In this document: positions 7,956 through 14,598 of the stretch, piece by piece
Layout: each line of letters begins with the position of its first letter
How positions within the stretch are numbered: position 1 is the first letter of the stretch
Assembly (NCBI GenBank): GCA_016935885.1
Contig: JAFGQA010000363.1
Location: forward strand, 1 to 14,598
Direction: 5' to 3'
From: Phycisphaerae bacterium
GTDB lineage: Bacteria > Planctomycetota > Phycisphaerae > UBA1845 > UTPLA1
Length of the DNA: 14,598 nucleotides
The notes under the pieces: generated by a model
The model's input: the letters and a program-made list of their open reading frames with translations, nothing else
Databases searched by the model: none
What the model was told of the DNA's origin: nothing
Translations under genes and position numbers: made by a program

Positions 7956-8149
7956 CTTTGCCTACGGAGCTCACGTACACCCGACGCAGCGGATGCGCCG
8001 AGCAGCACATTTCGCCCGTCGCCGCTCTCACTGCTTCCCGGAACACCCAAACGGCGGATCGCGGCCGCAAGCGGTTTCAAAGGTAGCACCCCACCGAATC
8101 GCCGAGCGCTATCGGCTTACCGGCCGACCGAACGGGACGATGCCCCGGA

Positions 8150-10210
8150 TCAACCTTCGGACTTGGCGTCGCCACGGGCGAAGATGCTGGCCACGTAGTT
8201 CAGCACATCGGTCGCGCTCGTTTCGTTGTACCCGAAGTACTTGATCAACCGCTGTTTGACGACGTCGATCTTGGCCTGGGTTTCGTCGTCGATGACCCCA
8301 CTGACGACGTTCTTCAACTTGATCGTGTCGCGCTGGTCCTCGAAGAGCTTCAACTCCAGCGCCTTCTGGAGCCTGGCGTTGGTGTTGTAATCGAACTTCC
8401 GGCCGTCGAGAGCCAGCGCACCGATGTAGTTCATGATCTCCTGGCGGAAGTCGTCCTTGCGCGAATCGGGGATGTCGATCTTCTCCTCGATCGACCGCAT
8501 CAGGCGCTCGTCCGGTTCGTCATCTTTGCCGGTGTATTTGTTGCGCACCTTCTCCTTCTGCGTGTAGGCGCGGACGTTTTCGATGTAATTCGTTGCAAGG
8601 CGTTTGACGGCATCCTCGTCCGCGCTGATGGCCCGCTGGACCTCGCCCTTGAGAATGTCCTCGTATTCGTCGCGGACGACGCTGAGCAACTCCTTGTATT
8701 CTTTCTTCAGATCCTCGTCGGCGATCAACGAATGGTGCGACAGCCCCGATTCAAGTTCGTTCAAGACCATGAACGGATTGATGCCCTTGTTCTGGATGGC
8801 CTGATCGTTGACGAGCGAGTTGGAAACCTTGTCCTGGATGTAGCGGGGGCTGATCCCCTGCATCCCCTCCCGCTTGGCCTCCTCGACCAATTCCTTGACG
8901 GAATCCTCGGTGAAGCCTGGAATGGATTTACCATTGTATAGCTTGAGCTTTTGCAACCGCGTCAGCCCGGCCTTCTTCGGCTCATCGAGTCGGGTCAGCA
9001 CGGCCCACATCGCGGCCATCTCGATCGTGTGTGGGGCGATGTGCATGCCACGGATCTTCTCGTTGTTGAAGTCCTTCTCGTAGATCTTGATCTCGTCCTC
9101 AAGGACCACGTTGTAGGGGATGTCGATCTTGATCGTCCGATCGCGGAACGCCTCCATCAGCTCGTTGTTCTGGAGCTTCTTGTACTCGGGCTCATTGGTG
9201 TGGCCGATGATCACCTCGTCGATGTTCGTCTGGGCGAACTTCTTCGGCTTGATCACGTGTTCCTGGGACGCGCCCAGCAGGTCGTACAGGAAGGCCACAT
9301 CGAGCTTGAGGACCTCGATGAACTCGATGATCCCGCGGTTTGAGATGTTCAGTTCGCCGTCGAAATTGAACGCCCTCGGATCGGAGTCTGAGCCGTACTC
9401 GGCGATCTTGCGGTAATTGATGTCGCCGGTCAGTTCGGTGGAATCCTGGTTCTTCTCGTCCTTCGGCTGGAAGGTCCCGATGCCGCGCCGGTCCTTCTCG
9501 CTCACGATGAAGCGCCTGATGACGACGTGCTCCATAACCTTCTTCCAGTCGCCGTCGTACTGCTTGAGGAGGTCGGAGAAGGTCCTGCGGCAAAACGGGT
9601 CCAGATCGCCCTCGACGATGACGCGCCGCTCCAGCGGCAGCGATTCGTTCAGCATGGCGATGACCTCGCCGCGCGCCGCCTCCGGGATGAGCTTGAGCGG
9701 CTCCTCGTGCATGGGGCAGTCCACGAGGTCAACACGGCCGTCCGCGTTGGGGAGCTTCCAGGAGAAGGTGTACATCGCCCCATCCTCGAGACGCGAGTAG
9801 TGTTCGAGGCCTTTCTTGAGCAGCCTGCAAATAGTCGATTTCGCCGAGCCGACCGGGCCGTGCAGCAACAGGATCCGGCTTTCGGTCCCGTAGCCCTGAG
9901 CGGCCGATTTGAAGAAGTCCACCAACTGAATCAGGGCCTTCTCCATGCCGAAGATCGCGTCCTCGCCGTTCCCGATCGGATCGGAGAAGAACTTGTATCG
10001 CACGAAATCCTGCTTGAGCTTGGTGTACCGCTCGGTCCCGAAATGCAGGACCATGTCGTAGATCCGCTGGAAGGCATTCCTCGCCACCCGCGGGTCGCGG
10101 GCCACGATCTCCAAGTAGTCGTCGAACGAACCCTCCCAATGCTCATCACGGAAACTCTTCGTATCGAGGTGTTTGCCGACGAGTTCCCAAATCGCGTTCT
10201 TATCAGCCAT
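8150..10210 (-). CDS. prkA: PrkA-family serine protein kinase (AAA-type)
   Basis: This 686-residue protein is slightly longer than E. coli YeaG/PrkA (about 640). The N-terminal AAA-like ATPase region has a Walker A loop at 118-126 (GPVGSAKST), the conserved [12 protein letters not shown] segment at 291-302, and a sensor-like GHTNEPE at 336-342. The C-terminal PrkA domain (about 420-680) ends in a helical ATP-binding-like region. PrkA proteins act in starvation and stress responses or sporulation, with kinase or AAA-protease-like activity reported. The ATG at 10210 is preferred over an in-frame upstream start (10252) because GGGAGG lies eight bases before it and the family begins near this point. 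In many bacteria prkA is followed by yeaH (DUF444) and spoVR; here 945 bp of non-coding DNA follows instead. It has its own promoter at 10328-10356. Confidence 0.93.
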   Translation of the reverse strand: MADKNAIWELVGKHLDTKSFRDEHWEGSFDDYLEIVARDPRVARNAFQRIYDMVLHFGTERYTKLKQDFVRYKFFSDPIGNGEDAIFGMEKALIQLVDFFKSAAQGYGTESRILLLHGPVGSAKSTICRLLKKGLEHYSRLEDGAMYTFSWKLPNADGRVDLVDCPMHEEPLKLIPEAARGEVIAMLNESLPLERRVIVEGDLDPFCRRTFSDLLKQYDGDWKKVMEHVVIRRFIVSEKDRRGIGTFQPKDEKNQDSTELTGDINYRKIAEYGSDSDPRAFNFDGELNISNRGIIEFIEVLKLDVAFLYDLLGASQEHVIKPKKFAQTNIDEVIIGHTNEPEYKKLQNNELMEAFRDRTIKIDIPYNVVLEDEIKIYEKDFNNEKIRGMHIAPHTIEMAAMWAVLTRLDEPKKAGLTRLQKLKLYNGKSIPGFTEDSVKELVEEAKREGMQGISPRYIQDKVSNSLVNDQAIQNKGINPFMVLNELESGLSHHSLIADEDLKKEYKELLSVVRDEYEDILKGEVQRAISADEDAVKRLATNYIENVRAYTQKEKVRNKYTGKDDEPDERLMRSIEEKIDIPDSRKDDFRQEIMNYIGALALDGRKFDYNTNARLQKALELKLFEDQRDTIKLKNVVSGVIDDETQAKIDVVKQRLIKYFGYNETSATDVLNYVASIFARGDAKSEG

Positions 10211-10327
10211 GTCGGTAACCTCCCTGTCAGGATCGAGGCCCTGGGTTCCCAAGGACTACACATCCTTCTTCTTTGATCGGTCTCGCACTACGGAGACTGC
10301 GATGCGAATACCTCGTCCTCACGCTGA

Positions 10328-10356
10328 ATCCTATCGGACCCACACGCCAAAGTCAA
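10328..10356 (-). promoter_or_regulatory. Sigma-70-like promoter of prkA
   Basis: On the minus strand TTGACT (10351-10356) and TAGGAT (10328-10333) are separated by exactly 17 bases; they match the consensus at five and four of six positions. The predicted start, near 10321, leaves a leader of about 110 nt before the prkA ATG. I see no riboswitch-like fold in the leader. Confidence 0.5.
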
Positions 10357-10539
10357 CTCCGGCCCACCCATAACTCCTTGAAATCAAAGGCGATACACGC
10401 AAACGCGCCTGGGCCAACCACCCCGCGCGCACGCGCCACGCCACACACGTTCATCGGTTCGACAGGCAGGCAAGCCGCGTTGCGGGTCCCGGATTTCCCA
10501 GGCGCTGGCCGTGGTCATCTTGACGGGGCAGCTTGCGGA
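10357..10539. other. Space between prkA promoter and small membrane gene
   Basis: Together with the prkA leader this makes a gene-free stretch of about 330 bp. It contains a decayed fragment of the dispersed hairpin family near 10460-10500 (ACAGGCAGGCAAGCC), but no perfect hairpin, terminator or coding region that I can support. Confidence 0.35.
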
Positions 10540-10752
10540 CTACTCGACACGGCTGGGCTGGAACAGGAGGCTGGCCACGATCAGGGTTGCCCCGGCCCCC
10601 AGCGCGGCGCCTGGGTGGGAGAGCAGGAGATTGGCGTGCGGTAGCCAATCAAGGTGATTCGCGAGATGGCCGGTACCGACGTAGCAGATCAGACCGGAAA
10701 CAGAGGAGAGAACAACGCCAAACGCCAAGGTTGTCATCGTAATGAATCCCAT
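10540..10752 (-). CDS. Small two-helix membrane protein
   Basis: This encodes 70 residues with two hydrophobic segments (about 5-25 and 47-64) separated by a short polar, His-containing stretch (GTGHLANHLDWLPHANLLLSHP). No family is recognised. The start ATG at 10752 is preceded by a strong AAGGAG eight bases away, which is the main reason for believing the gene; a second in-frame ATG is at codon 6. It lies upstream of prkA on the same strand, but the prkA promoter lies between them, so a shared transcript is not required. An open frame in another register (10649-10882) overlaps its 5' end but lacks a ribosome site. Confidence 0.5.
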   Translation of the reverse strand: MGFITMTTLAFGVVLSSVSGLICYVGTGHLANHLDWLPHANLLLSHPGAALGAGATLIVASLLFQPSRVE

Positions 10753-11081
10753 CTTCCGTGCTCCTTTTCCCGGCGAGTGTCATCTGCTCCGGCGACGCCA
10801 GGAGTGCGGCAACGACCGTGCCAATGAGCACCAGCCTGCCGGTTGTCGCCCGAGCGGCTATAAAAGCGGAGTTGAGAATCACGGAGGCTGGATCACGTGG
10901 CGGTGCCGCACGTCCTCTAATCGCTGCAATGGTCCCGTGGGCAAAACAACCCCAAGTTGGGTGCGAACCGGCCTTCTTGTCCCGGGGCGATAACCACGGG
11001 CGAAGCCATCGGATCGCCGGGGGCCGTGACAGTTTCGGTGGAAGGTTGGTCGGCTTCGTACGTGTTCAGCGTTCAAACGCG

Positions 11082-11208
11082 GTGGCATGGGTAACGAACG
11101 ACCCGCCCCACATTAGGGGCGGGCCGTTCATTACCCGTGAGAACAGGCTGGAACGGATGCCCACGGGTAAGCTCCGCCGCCGCTGGCGGCTCCGCTAACC
11201 CATGCCAC
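11082..11208. mobile_element. 127-bp MITE-like element with 11-bp terminal inverted repeats
   Basis: GTGGCATGGGT (11082-11092) and its exact complement ACCCATGCCAC (11198-11208) bound the element. Inside are a long hairpin (11089-11109 with 11116-11136, 19 of 21 positions paired, 6-base loop) and a second perfect stem (GCCGCC 11176-11181 with GGCGGC 11185-11190). The whole can fold as a three-way junction. It encodes no protein and no target-site duplication is obvious. Its end sequence GTGGCA resembles the ends of the other hairpin repeats. A folded non-coding RNA is an alternative reading. Confidence 0.55.
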
Positions 11209-11273
11209 TCCGCCAAGAAGCTGTTACAGGACTTTGGAGACGAGCGAGAGAATGCCCAGTGAATCATTCAATC

Positions 11274-11297
11274 CACCGGCTTTGGCGCCGGTGCCAC
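11274..11297. repeat. Hairpin repeat, CACCGsC subtype
   Basis: CACCGGC (11274-11280) pairs perfectly with GCCGGTG (11287-11293), and the right arm continues into GTGCCAC (11291-11297). The plan matches 85-107 and, reversed, 3193-3215. Confidence 0.6.
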
Positions 11298-11462
11298 GGG
11301 TTTCTTCTCGAGACGCGAAGATTCCAATCGTCAGAAGTGCAGGGTCCTGAAACAGCCTCTGAGCGCGTACTCGGCTTCAGCCGACCGGCGTTTGCCACCA
11401 TCTTCCTGTGGTAGTTGGCGGTCCACTGGCACCGCGGGCCGAGTTCGGGCAAGATTTGCGGC

Positions 11463-12434
11463 ATGGCTGACACGATCGTGCTGGTAGGAATCGACGAGGC
11501 GGGCTACGGGCCGATCCTCGGGCCGTTGGTGGTGAGCGCGTCGGCGTTCGAGGTACCGGTGGCCAAGGCCGATGCCTGCCTATGGGATCTGCTGCACAGA
11601 AGCGTGGCCCGGGCGGCTTCGGCGCGTGAGACGCGGCTGGCGATCCTGGACAGCAAGAAGCTGTACCGACGCAAAGCGGGCGTGGCCCGGTTGGAACGTT
11701 CGGTGTTATCGGCCATCGGCGCGTGGCGCGGCTCGCCGGCGTCAATGCGAAGTCTGCTAGGCCTGTTGTGTCCTGACGTGCTTGGGAAACTCTCCGAGTA
11801 CCCCTGGTATCGCGAGGCGGACATGGCGATACCGACCGCGGCGGACGCCGGTGGGATCCGCATCGCGTCCGGCTTGTTCGCACGGGACCTGGCGGCGCAG
11901 CCGGCGCAGCTTGCGGGCTGCTTGTCGGAGGTGCTGCTGGAGGGACACTATAACCGCTTGGTCGGCAACACACAGAACAAGGCGGTCGTGCTATCCGGTC
12001 TGACATTGCGGTTGATGCAGCGCGTGGCCGACGCCCATCCGAATCGCGAGCTGCGCATCCACGTCGACAAGCAAGGTGCCCGCGAACACTATGGGGCGCT
12101 GCTGCTGCGCGCGTTTGAGAGCCGCCGTTTGAAGGTGTTGGAGGAAAGCGACGAATACAGCGCGTACGAATTGACCGGCGGGCAGGCGCGATGGCGGATC
12201 AGCTATCGTCAATCAGGGGAATCGCATCATCTGTCGGTCGCCCTGGCAAGCCTCGTCAGCAAGTACATCCGCGAATTGCTGATGGCGTGCTTCAACGCCT
12301 ATTGGACGAGCCGGGTCCCGGAATTGCAGCCGACGGCGGGCTACTACCAGGACGGCCTGCGGTTCCTGCGCGAGGTGCAGCCGCATCTGCAACGCCTGGG
12401 CGTGGTGCGGAACCAACTCGTGCGGCAACGATGA
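11463..12434 (+). CDS. Divergent RNase HII-like protein
   Basis: The product has 323 residues, longer than typical RNase HII (about 200-230). The N-terminal GIDEAGYGPILGPLVVSA (9-26) closely resembles the RNase HII signature and carries D11 and E12. LDSKKL (62-67) matches the conserved DSKKL loop, and HVDKQG (200-205, D202) sits where the third acidic residue is expected. The region SVALASLVSKYIRELLM (258-274) resembles the conserved Ala/Ser-Lys segment, but the usual fourth Asp before it is not obvious. RNase HII cuts the RNA strand of RNA/DNA hybrids and single ribonucleotides in DNA; whether this variant does is uncertain. The ATG at 11463 is preferred to an upstream TTG (11415) because the conserved fold starts right after it, though no strong ribosome site is seen. 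Its stop overlaps the next start (ATGA). Confidence 0.8.
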   Translation: MADTIVLVGIDEAGYGPILGPLVVSASAFEVPVAKADACLWDLLHRSVARAASARETRLAILDSKKLYRRKAGVARLERSVLSAIGAWRGSPASMRSLLGLLCPDVLGKLSEYPWYREADMAIPTAADAGGIRIASGLFARDLAAQPAQLAGCLSEVLLEGHYNRLVGNTQNKAVVLSGLTLRLMQRVADAHPNRELRIHVDKQGAREHYGALLLRAFESRRLKVLEESDEYSAYELTGGQARWRISYRQSGESHHLSVALASLVSKYIRELLMACFNAYWTSRVPELQPTAGYYQDGLRFLREVQPHLQRLGVVRNQLVRQR

Positions 12435-12832
12435 CGAATGACGCCGATACGCGATCGCCGACGACGGGCCACGGGCCTCAGCCCGTGCGGCCTTCCGCTC
12501 ACCGGGGGCGCCCACGCGCATGGCCGGCCTGGCTGAAGCGATGGCTGGAGCGGCACCAGACACCCGTTTCGTTCTGGCTGCACGTGGTCGGCATTCCGAT
12601 GGCGGTTGCTGCGCTCGTGCTGGCGGTCGTGCAACTGTGGCAGGGCCGTTGGGACCTGTGGTGGCGACCCGGCGTGCTGCTTCTCGTCGGGTACGTGCTG
12701 CAATGGATCGGCCATAGGGTCGAGGGCAACGACATGGGAGAGGTGATCCTAATCAAGAAGCGATTGGGCAAGCCGTACGTCGCGGTCTCCCCGCGGTGCT
12801 CGGAGGAAGACGATCAGGCCGGCGCCGCCTGA
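12431..12832 (+). CDS. Mpo1/DUF962-like small membrane protein
   Basis: This protein has 133 residues with two hydrophobic helices (about 48-71 and 78-96). It shows FWLHVVGIP (H51) and LQWIGHRVEGND (H95), which resemble the conserved histidines of the Mpo1/DUF962 family; yeast Mpo1 is an iron-dependent dioxygenase of fatty-acid alpha-oxidation. Activity in this protein is inferred only from family likeness. The ATG at 12431 overlaps the stop codon of the RNase HII-like gene (ATGA), so the two are translationally coupled. Residues 1-30 are a polar Pro/Arg-rich extension, part of which (about 14-19) is encoded by a CACGGGC hairpin (12470-12487), suggesting recent addition. The function of the pairing is unknown. 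Confidence 0.75.
   Translation: MTNDADTRSPTTGHGPQPVRPSAHRGRPRAWPAWLKRWLERHQTPVSFWLHVVGIPMAVAALVLAVVQLWQGRWDLWWRPGVLLLVGYVLQWIGHRVEGNDMGEVILIKKRLGKPYVAVSPRCSEEDDQAGAA
12470..12487. repeat. Hairpin in the 5' coding region of the Mpo1-like gene
   Basis: CACGGGC (12470-12476) pairs perfectly with GCCCGTG (12481-12487) around a 4-base loop. The arms equal those of the first hairpin at 796-868, shortened by two base pairs. It starts 39 bases after the start codon, where a stable hairpin could also affect translation. Confidence 0.5.
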
Positions 12833-12873
12833 TGACTGACGACCGACAACTGAGTGACTATCTTAAAGTGGGC

Positions 12874-12925
12874 GTCACGGGCAGCTTGTCTGCCCGTGCA
12901 CTGGCGGACGAGCCGCCAGTGGCAC
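12874..12925. repeat. Compact paired-hairpin repeat
   Basis: CACGGGCAG (12876-12884) with CTGCCCGTG (12890-12898) abuts CACTGGCGG (12899-12907) with CCGCCAGTG (12913-12921), and the element closes with GTGGCAC (12919-12925). The arms are identical to those at 796-868, but the 19-base spacer between the hairpins is missing. It fills most of the gap between the Mpo1-like gene and the methyltransferase gene, where it could end or shield transcripts. Confidence 0.8.
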
Positions 12926-12983
12926 CCGAGACGGCGCCCAAAGCGGCGTTTTGAGATGCTATCCAAAGACATGAGGCGAGCGT

Positions 12984-14213
12984 GTGAACGTGGCACTGGG
13001 ACAGGTAAACCACGGCGACTGCATCGAGGGCATGGCCGCGATGGAGGCGGGTTCGGTGGACCTGGTCTTCGCCGATCCGCCGTTCAACATCGGCTACGAC
13101 TACGATGCGTACGACGACAAGCAAGAGCACGAGGTCTACATCGACTGGAGCCGTCGATGGATGCGGGCGGTACATCGGGTCCTCAAGCCCAGCGGCACGT
13201 TCTGGCTGGCGATCGGTGACGAATACGCGGCGGAGCTGAAGCTCATCGCCCAGGGTGCCTTCCCTGGCGTGCCGCTGCTCGACGAGGACCCCGCACGGTC
13301 CGCGCCGACCGAGACGCCGCCCCCGACCCGCCGCCGCGGACGGCGGCGGCGGTCCCAGATCGAACCGTCCGCCCGCGGCTTCCACTGTCGCAGTTGGGTC
13401 ATCTGGTACTACACCTTTGGCGTCCACTGCACGCAGAAATTCACCCGCAGCCACGCGCATCTGTTCCATTTTGTAAAGGACCCGAAGGATTTCACCTTCA
13501 ACGCCGACGACGTCCGCGTGCCGTCGGCCCGGCAACTGGTCTACGCCGACAAGCGCGCCAACCCGAAGGGGCGCATGCCGGACGATACGTGGATCACCCC
13601 GCCGGGGGGGCCTTCCGGCGGGTACGACCACGAGCCTGGCTCAAAGGCCCCGACGGATTCGAGCGAGATTCGACGCCGCCCGACGCGCCCCGGCCCGCCG
13701 ACGCACGACGGCTTCATTCTTCGCCCCCAGGACTTGCCCGAGGGTTTCACGCCCGACTCGGACACGTGGTACTTCTCCCGCGTGGCCGGCACGTTCAAGG
13801 AGCGCGAAGGCTGGCACGGATGCCAGATGCCCGAGCAATTGCTCGGCCGAATCATCCGCGCCTGCTCCAACAAGGGCGATCTCGTCCTGGACCCGTTCGT
13901 CGGCAGCGGCACGACGCTTGTCGTGGCCAAGAAGCTCGGCCGACAGTGCATGGGGTTTGAACTGTCTCAGGAATACGCCGACCAGGCCAGGAAACGTCTC
14001 GCCGCCGCCGCCACGGGCGATCGGTTGACCGGTTTCGAGGAGCCACTCGTCAGCGCGCCAGGGACTCTGAGCAGAAGCGTAAGACACGACAGCGATGCAC
14101 AAGCGACGTTTGACCTCGAAGCTGAAAGCAGCGATACGGCGAAGCCCCAGCCGCGCGCAAGGAGGGCCGAAGCGAAGACCGGCACTTCGACAAACAGAAT
14201 GGCGTCGGCATAG
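12984..14213 (+). CDS. Beta-class site-specific DNA methyltransferase (N4/N6)
   Basis: The 409-residue product carries the amino-methyltransferase catalytic motif DPPF at 31-34 ([14 protein letters not shown]) before the SAM-binding motif DPFVGSGTT at 303-311, the motif order of beta-class enzymes such as CcrM-like or M.HinfI-like. It should methylate adenine N6 or cytosine N4 at a short DNA site. The start is GTG with GAGG seven bases upstream. Two stretches look inserted relative to the family as I know it: residues about 92-130 (Pro/Arg-rich, [14 protein letters not shown]) and about 205-243 (Gly/Pro/Arg-rich, splitting the common [14 protein letters not shown] run). Both are encoded by DNA with perfect hairpins. 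There is no endonuclease beside it, so it is an orphan and more likely regulatory or housekeeping. A polar tail (355-409) follows the core. Confidence 0.9.
   Translation: MNVALGQVNHGDCIEGMAAMEAGSVDLVFADPPFNIGYDYDAYDDKQEHEVYIDWSRRWMRAVHRVLKPSGTFWLAIGDEYAAELKLIAQGAFPGVPLLDEDPARSAPTETPPPTRRRGRRRRSQIEPSARGFHCRSWVIWYYTFGVHCTQKFTRSHAHLFHFVKDPKDFTFNADDVRVPSARQLVYADKRANPKGRMPDDTWITPPGGPSGGYDHEPGSKAPTDSSEIRRRPTRPGPPTHDGFILRPQDLPEGFTPDSDTWYFSRVAGTFKEREGWHGCQMPEQLLGRIIRACSNKGDLVLDPFVGSGTTLVVAKKLGRQCMGFELSQEYADQARKRLAAAATGDRLTGFEEPLVSAPGTLSRSVRHDSDAQATFDLEAESSDTAKPQPRARRAEAKTGTSTNRMASA
13328..13349. repeat. GC hairpin in methyltransferase insert 1
   Basis: CCGCCGCCG (13328-13336) pairs perfectly with CGGCGGCGG (13341-13349) across loop CGGA. 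It encodes the Arg-rich run at about residues 115-122. Trinucleotide expansion is an alternative origin to insertion. Confidence 0.5.
13598..13622. repeat. GC hairpin in methyltransferase insert 2
   Basis: CCCGCCGG (13598-13605) and CCGGCGGG (13615-13622) form a perfect 8-bp stem with a 9-base loop that contains a run of G. It lies at the left end of the segment encoding residues about 205-243, which interrupts an otherwise recognisable family motif. Confidence 0.5.
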
Positions 14214-14357
14214 CCTCAAGTCTTGCAGGGGCCGGCGTGCCGGATCCCGTGCCTTCACACGGCGACGGTGCGGGTGGGCTTGAGCACCGGTCTCGAAACA
14301 TGGCCGCCCGTGATTGTGCCGCGCGAAGCCAGGGCCTCTCGTGGGAAGGATGTCATC

Positions 14358-14598
14358 GTGCGCAAGTTCTCCCTCCTCCGCCGTCGACTCAAGCAGGCCG
14401 GGGTCATTGCGTGTGGACTGGTCCTGCTGGTCATGGCCGTCACTTCACTGTGGTTCCTTGACTACGCCAAGGCACAGCCCCCTGCGCATGCGGCCGCGAT
14501 CATCGCAAGTCGGGTCGTGCTTATGGTCGGCGCGGTGGCGGTGGCTTTGGTGCTCTTGCGTGACCGCCACGCCAGCGACCGCACGCCTTATTGCCCAA
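14358..14598 (+). CDS. Two-helix membrane protein, 3' end outside the window
   Basis: A GTG start at 14358 follows AAGGA seven bases upstream. The first 80 codons are open to the window edge. The peptide begins MRKFSLLRRRLKQAGVIACG, a basic N-terminus then a hydrophobic helix (about 15-33), and a second hydrophobic helix at about 53-68 is followed by charged residues (RDRHASD). This pattern suggests an inner-membrane protein with both ends in the cytoplasm. No family is recognised from this part. An overlapping ATG at 14350 in another frame gives no membrane pattern and was not chosen. The 144-bp gap after the methyltransferase gene shows no clear terminator. Confidence 0.6.
   Translation, partial: MRKFSLLRRRLKQAGVIACGLVLLVMAVTSLWFLDYAKAQPPAHAAAIIASRVVLMVGAVAVALVLLRDRHASDRTPYCP

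Larger units (their letters stand above)
7205..8149. other. 945-bp gene-free region with repeats
   Basis: No open frame here has a recognisable domain; the longer ones read straight through the repeats. The region holds a paired-hairpin element (7556-7640) and a tandem array (7716-7955), and it separates two minus-strand units: the kinase operon (promoter not clear, ribosome site AAGGAG before the TTG at 7204) and the 3' end of prkA. A small hairpin (GCCGA 8101-8105 with TCGGC 8112-8116) lies 34 bases past the prkA stop codon, without a T-run. Confidence 0.55.
10753..11462. other. 710-bp region with no convincing gene
   Basis: It separates the divergent small membrane gene (-) and the RNase HII-like gene (+). 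It holds the 127-bp inverted-repeat element (11082-11208) and a hairpin repeat (11274-11297). Open frames in it are short, lack ribosome sites and mostly read through these repeats. I do not see a clear promoter for the downstream plus-strand pair. Confidence 0.45.

Noticed and set aside
7690..8244. Plus-strand open frame with PLVRESF repeats
   Set aside because: 21 bp is seven codons, so the frame stays open by chance across the array; it then runs antisense into prkA. Long identical peptide copies mirror the DNA repeats.
10649..10882. Minus-strand open frame with GTG start and one hydrophobic segment
   Set aside because: No ribosome site precedes it and it overlaps the better-supported 70-residue gene. 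It could be real, but I cannot support it.
12984..14213. Restriction-modification system
   Set aside because: No endonuclease, specificity subunit or defence gene is seen in the flanking sequence; the methyltransferase appears to be an orphan within this window.

Overview
The window is GC-rich bacterial DNA whose genes use ATG, GTG and TTG starts. The mix of families (PrkA kinase, a divergent RNase HII-like protein translationally coupled to a small Mpo1/DUF962-like membrane protein, a many-PAS hybrid kinase) and the many short GTGCCAC-flanked hairpin repeats suggest a member of the Planctomycetota, possibly Phycisphaerae. That assignment is inference; there is no rRNA or marker gene here. 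The stretch looks chromosomal. I see no tRNA, rRNA, CRISPR array, phage gene or transposase.

Layout. 1-261 has no gene and one hairpin repeat. 262-615 (-) is a small cupin with its own promoter, facing a GDP-L-fucose-synthase-like reductase/epimerase (924-1874, +). The divergent space between them holds three tandem 16-bp repeats and a paired-hairpin repeat. 1875-2286 has no protein gene, but on the minus strand it holds a good promoter, about 100 nt rich in GGA, and a strong intrinsic terminator: a candidate small RNA. 2287-7204 (-) is a two-gene signalling operon: a 1393-residue, seven-PAS hybrid histidine kinase overlapping a NarL/LuxR-type response regulator. 7205-8149 has no gene and carries a paired-hairpin repeat and a 21-bp/100-bp tandem repeat array. 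8150-10210 (-) is prkA with a clear promoter but without its usual yeaH and spoVR partners. 10540-10752 (-) encodes a 70-residue two-helix membrane protein. 10753-11462 has no convincing gene and contains a 127-bp element with 11-bp terminal inverted repeats. 11463-12832 (+) is the RNase HII-like/Mpo1-like pair (ATGA overlap). 12984-14213 (+) is an orphan beta-class DNA methyltransferase. A two-helix membrane protein begins at 14358 and runs off the window.

The most notable pattern is a family of short perfect hairpins with CAC...GTG ends, often preceded or followed by GTGCCAC/GTGGCAC. They lie between genes and also, in frame, inside genes: twice in the histidine kinase (ATPase domain and receiver domain) and once in the N-terminal extension of the Mpo1-like protein. 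Two unrelated GC-rich hairpins lie inside apparent insertions of the methyltransferase. This suggests a REP/MITE-like element that contributes peptide segments to proteins. Second in interest is the GGA-rich small RNA candidate just downstream of the kinase/regulator pair, an arrangement reminiscent of GacS/GacA and its CsrA-titrating RNAs; the functional link is speculative.
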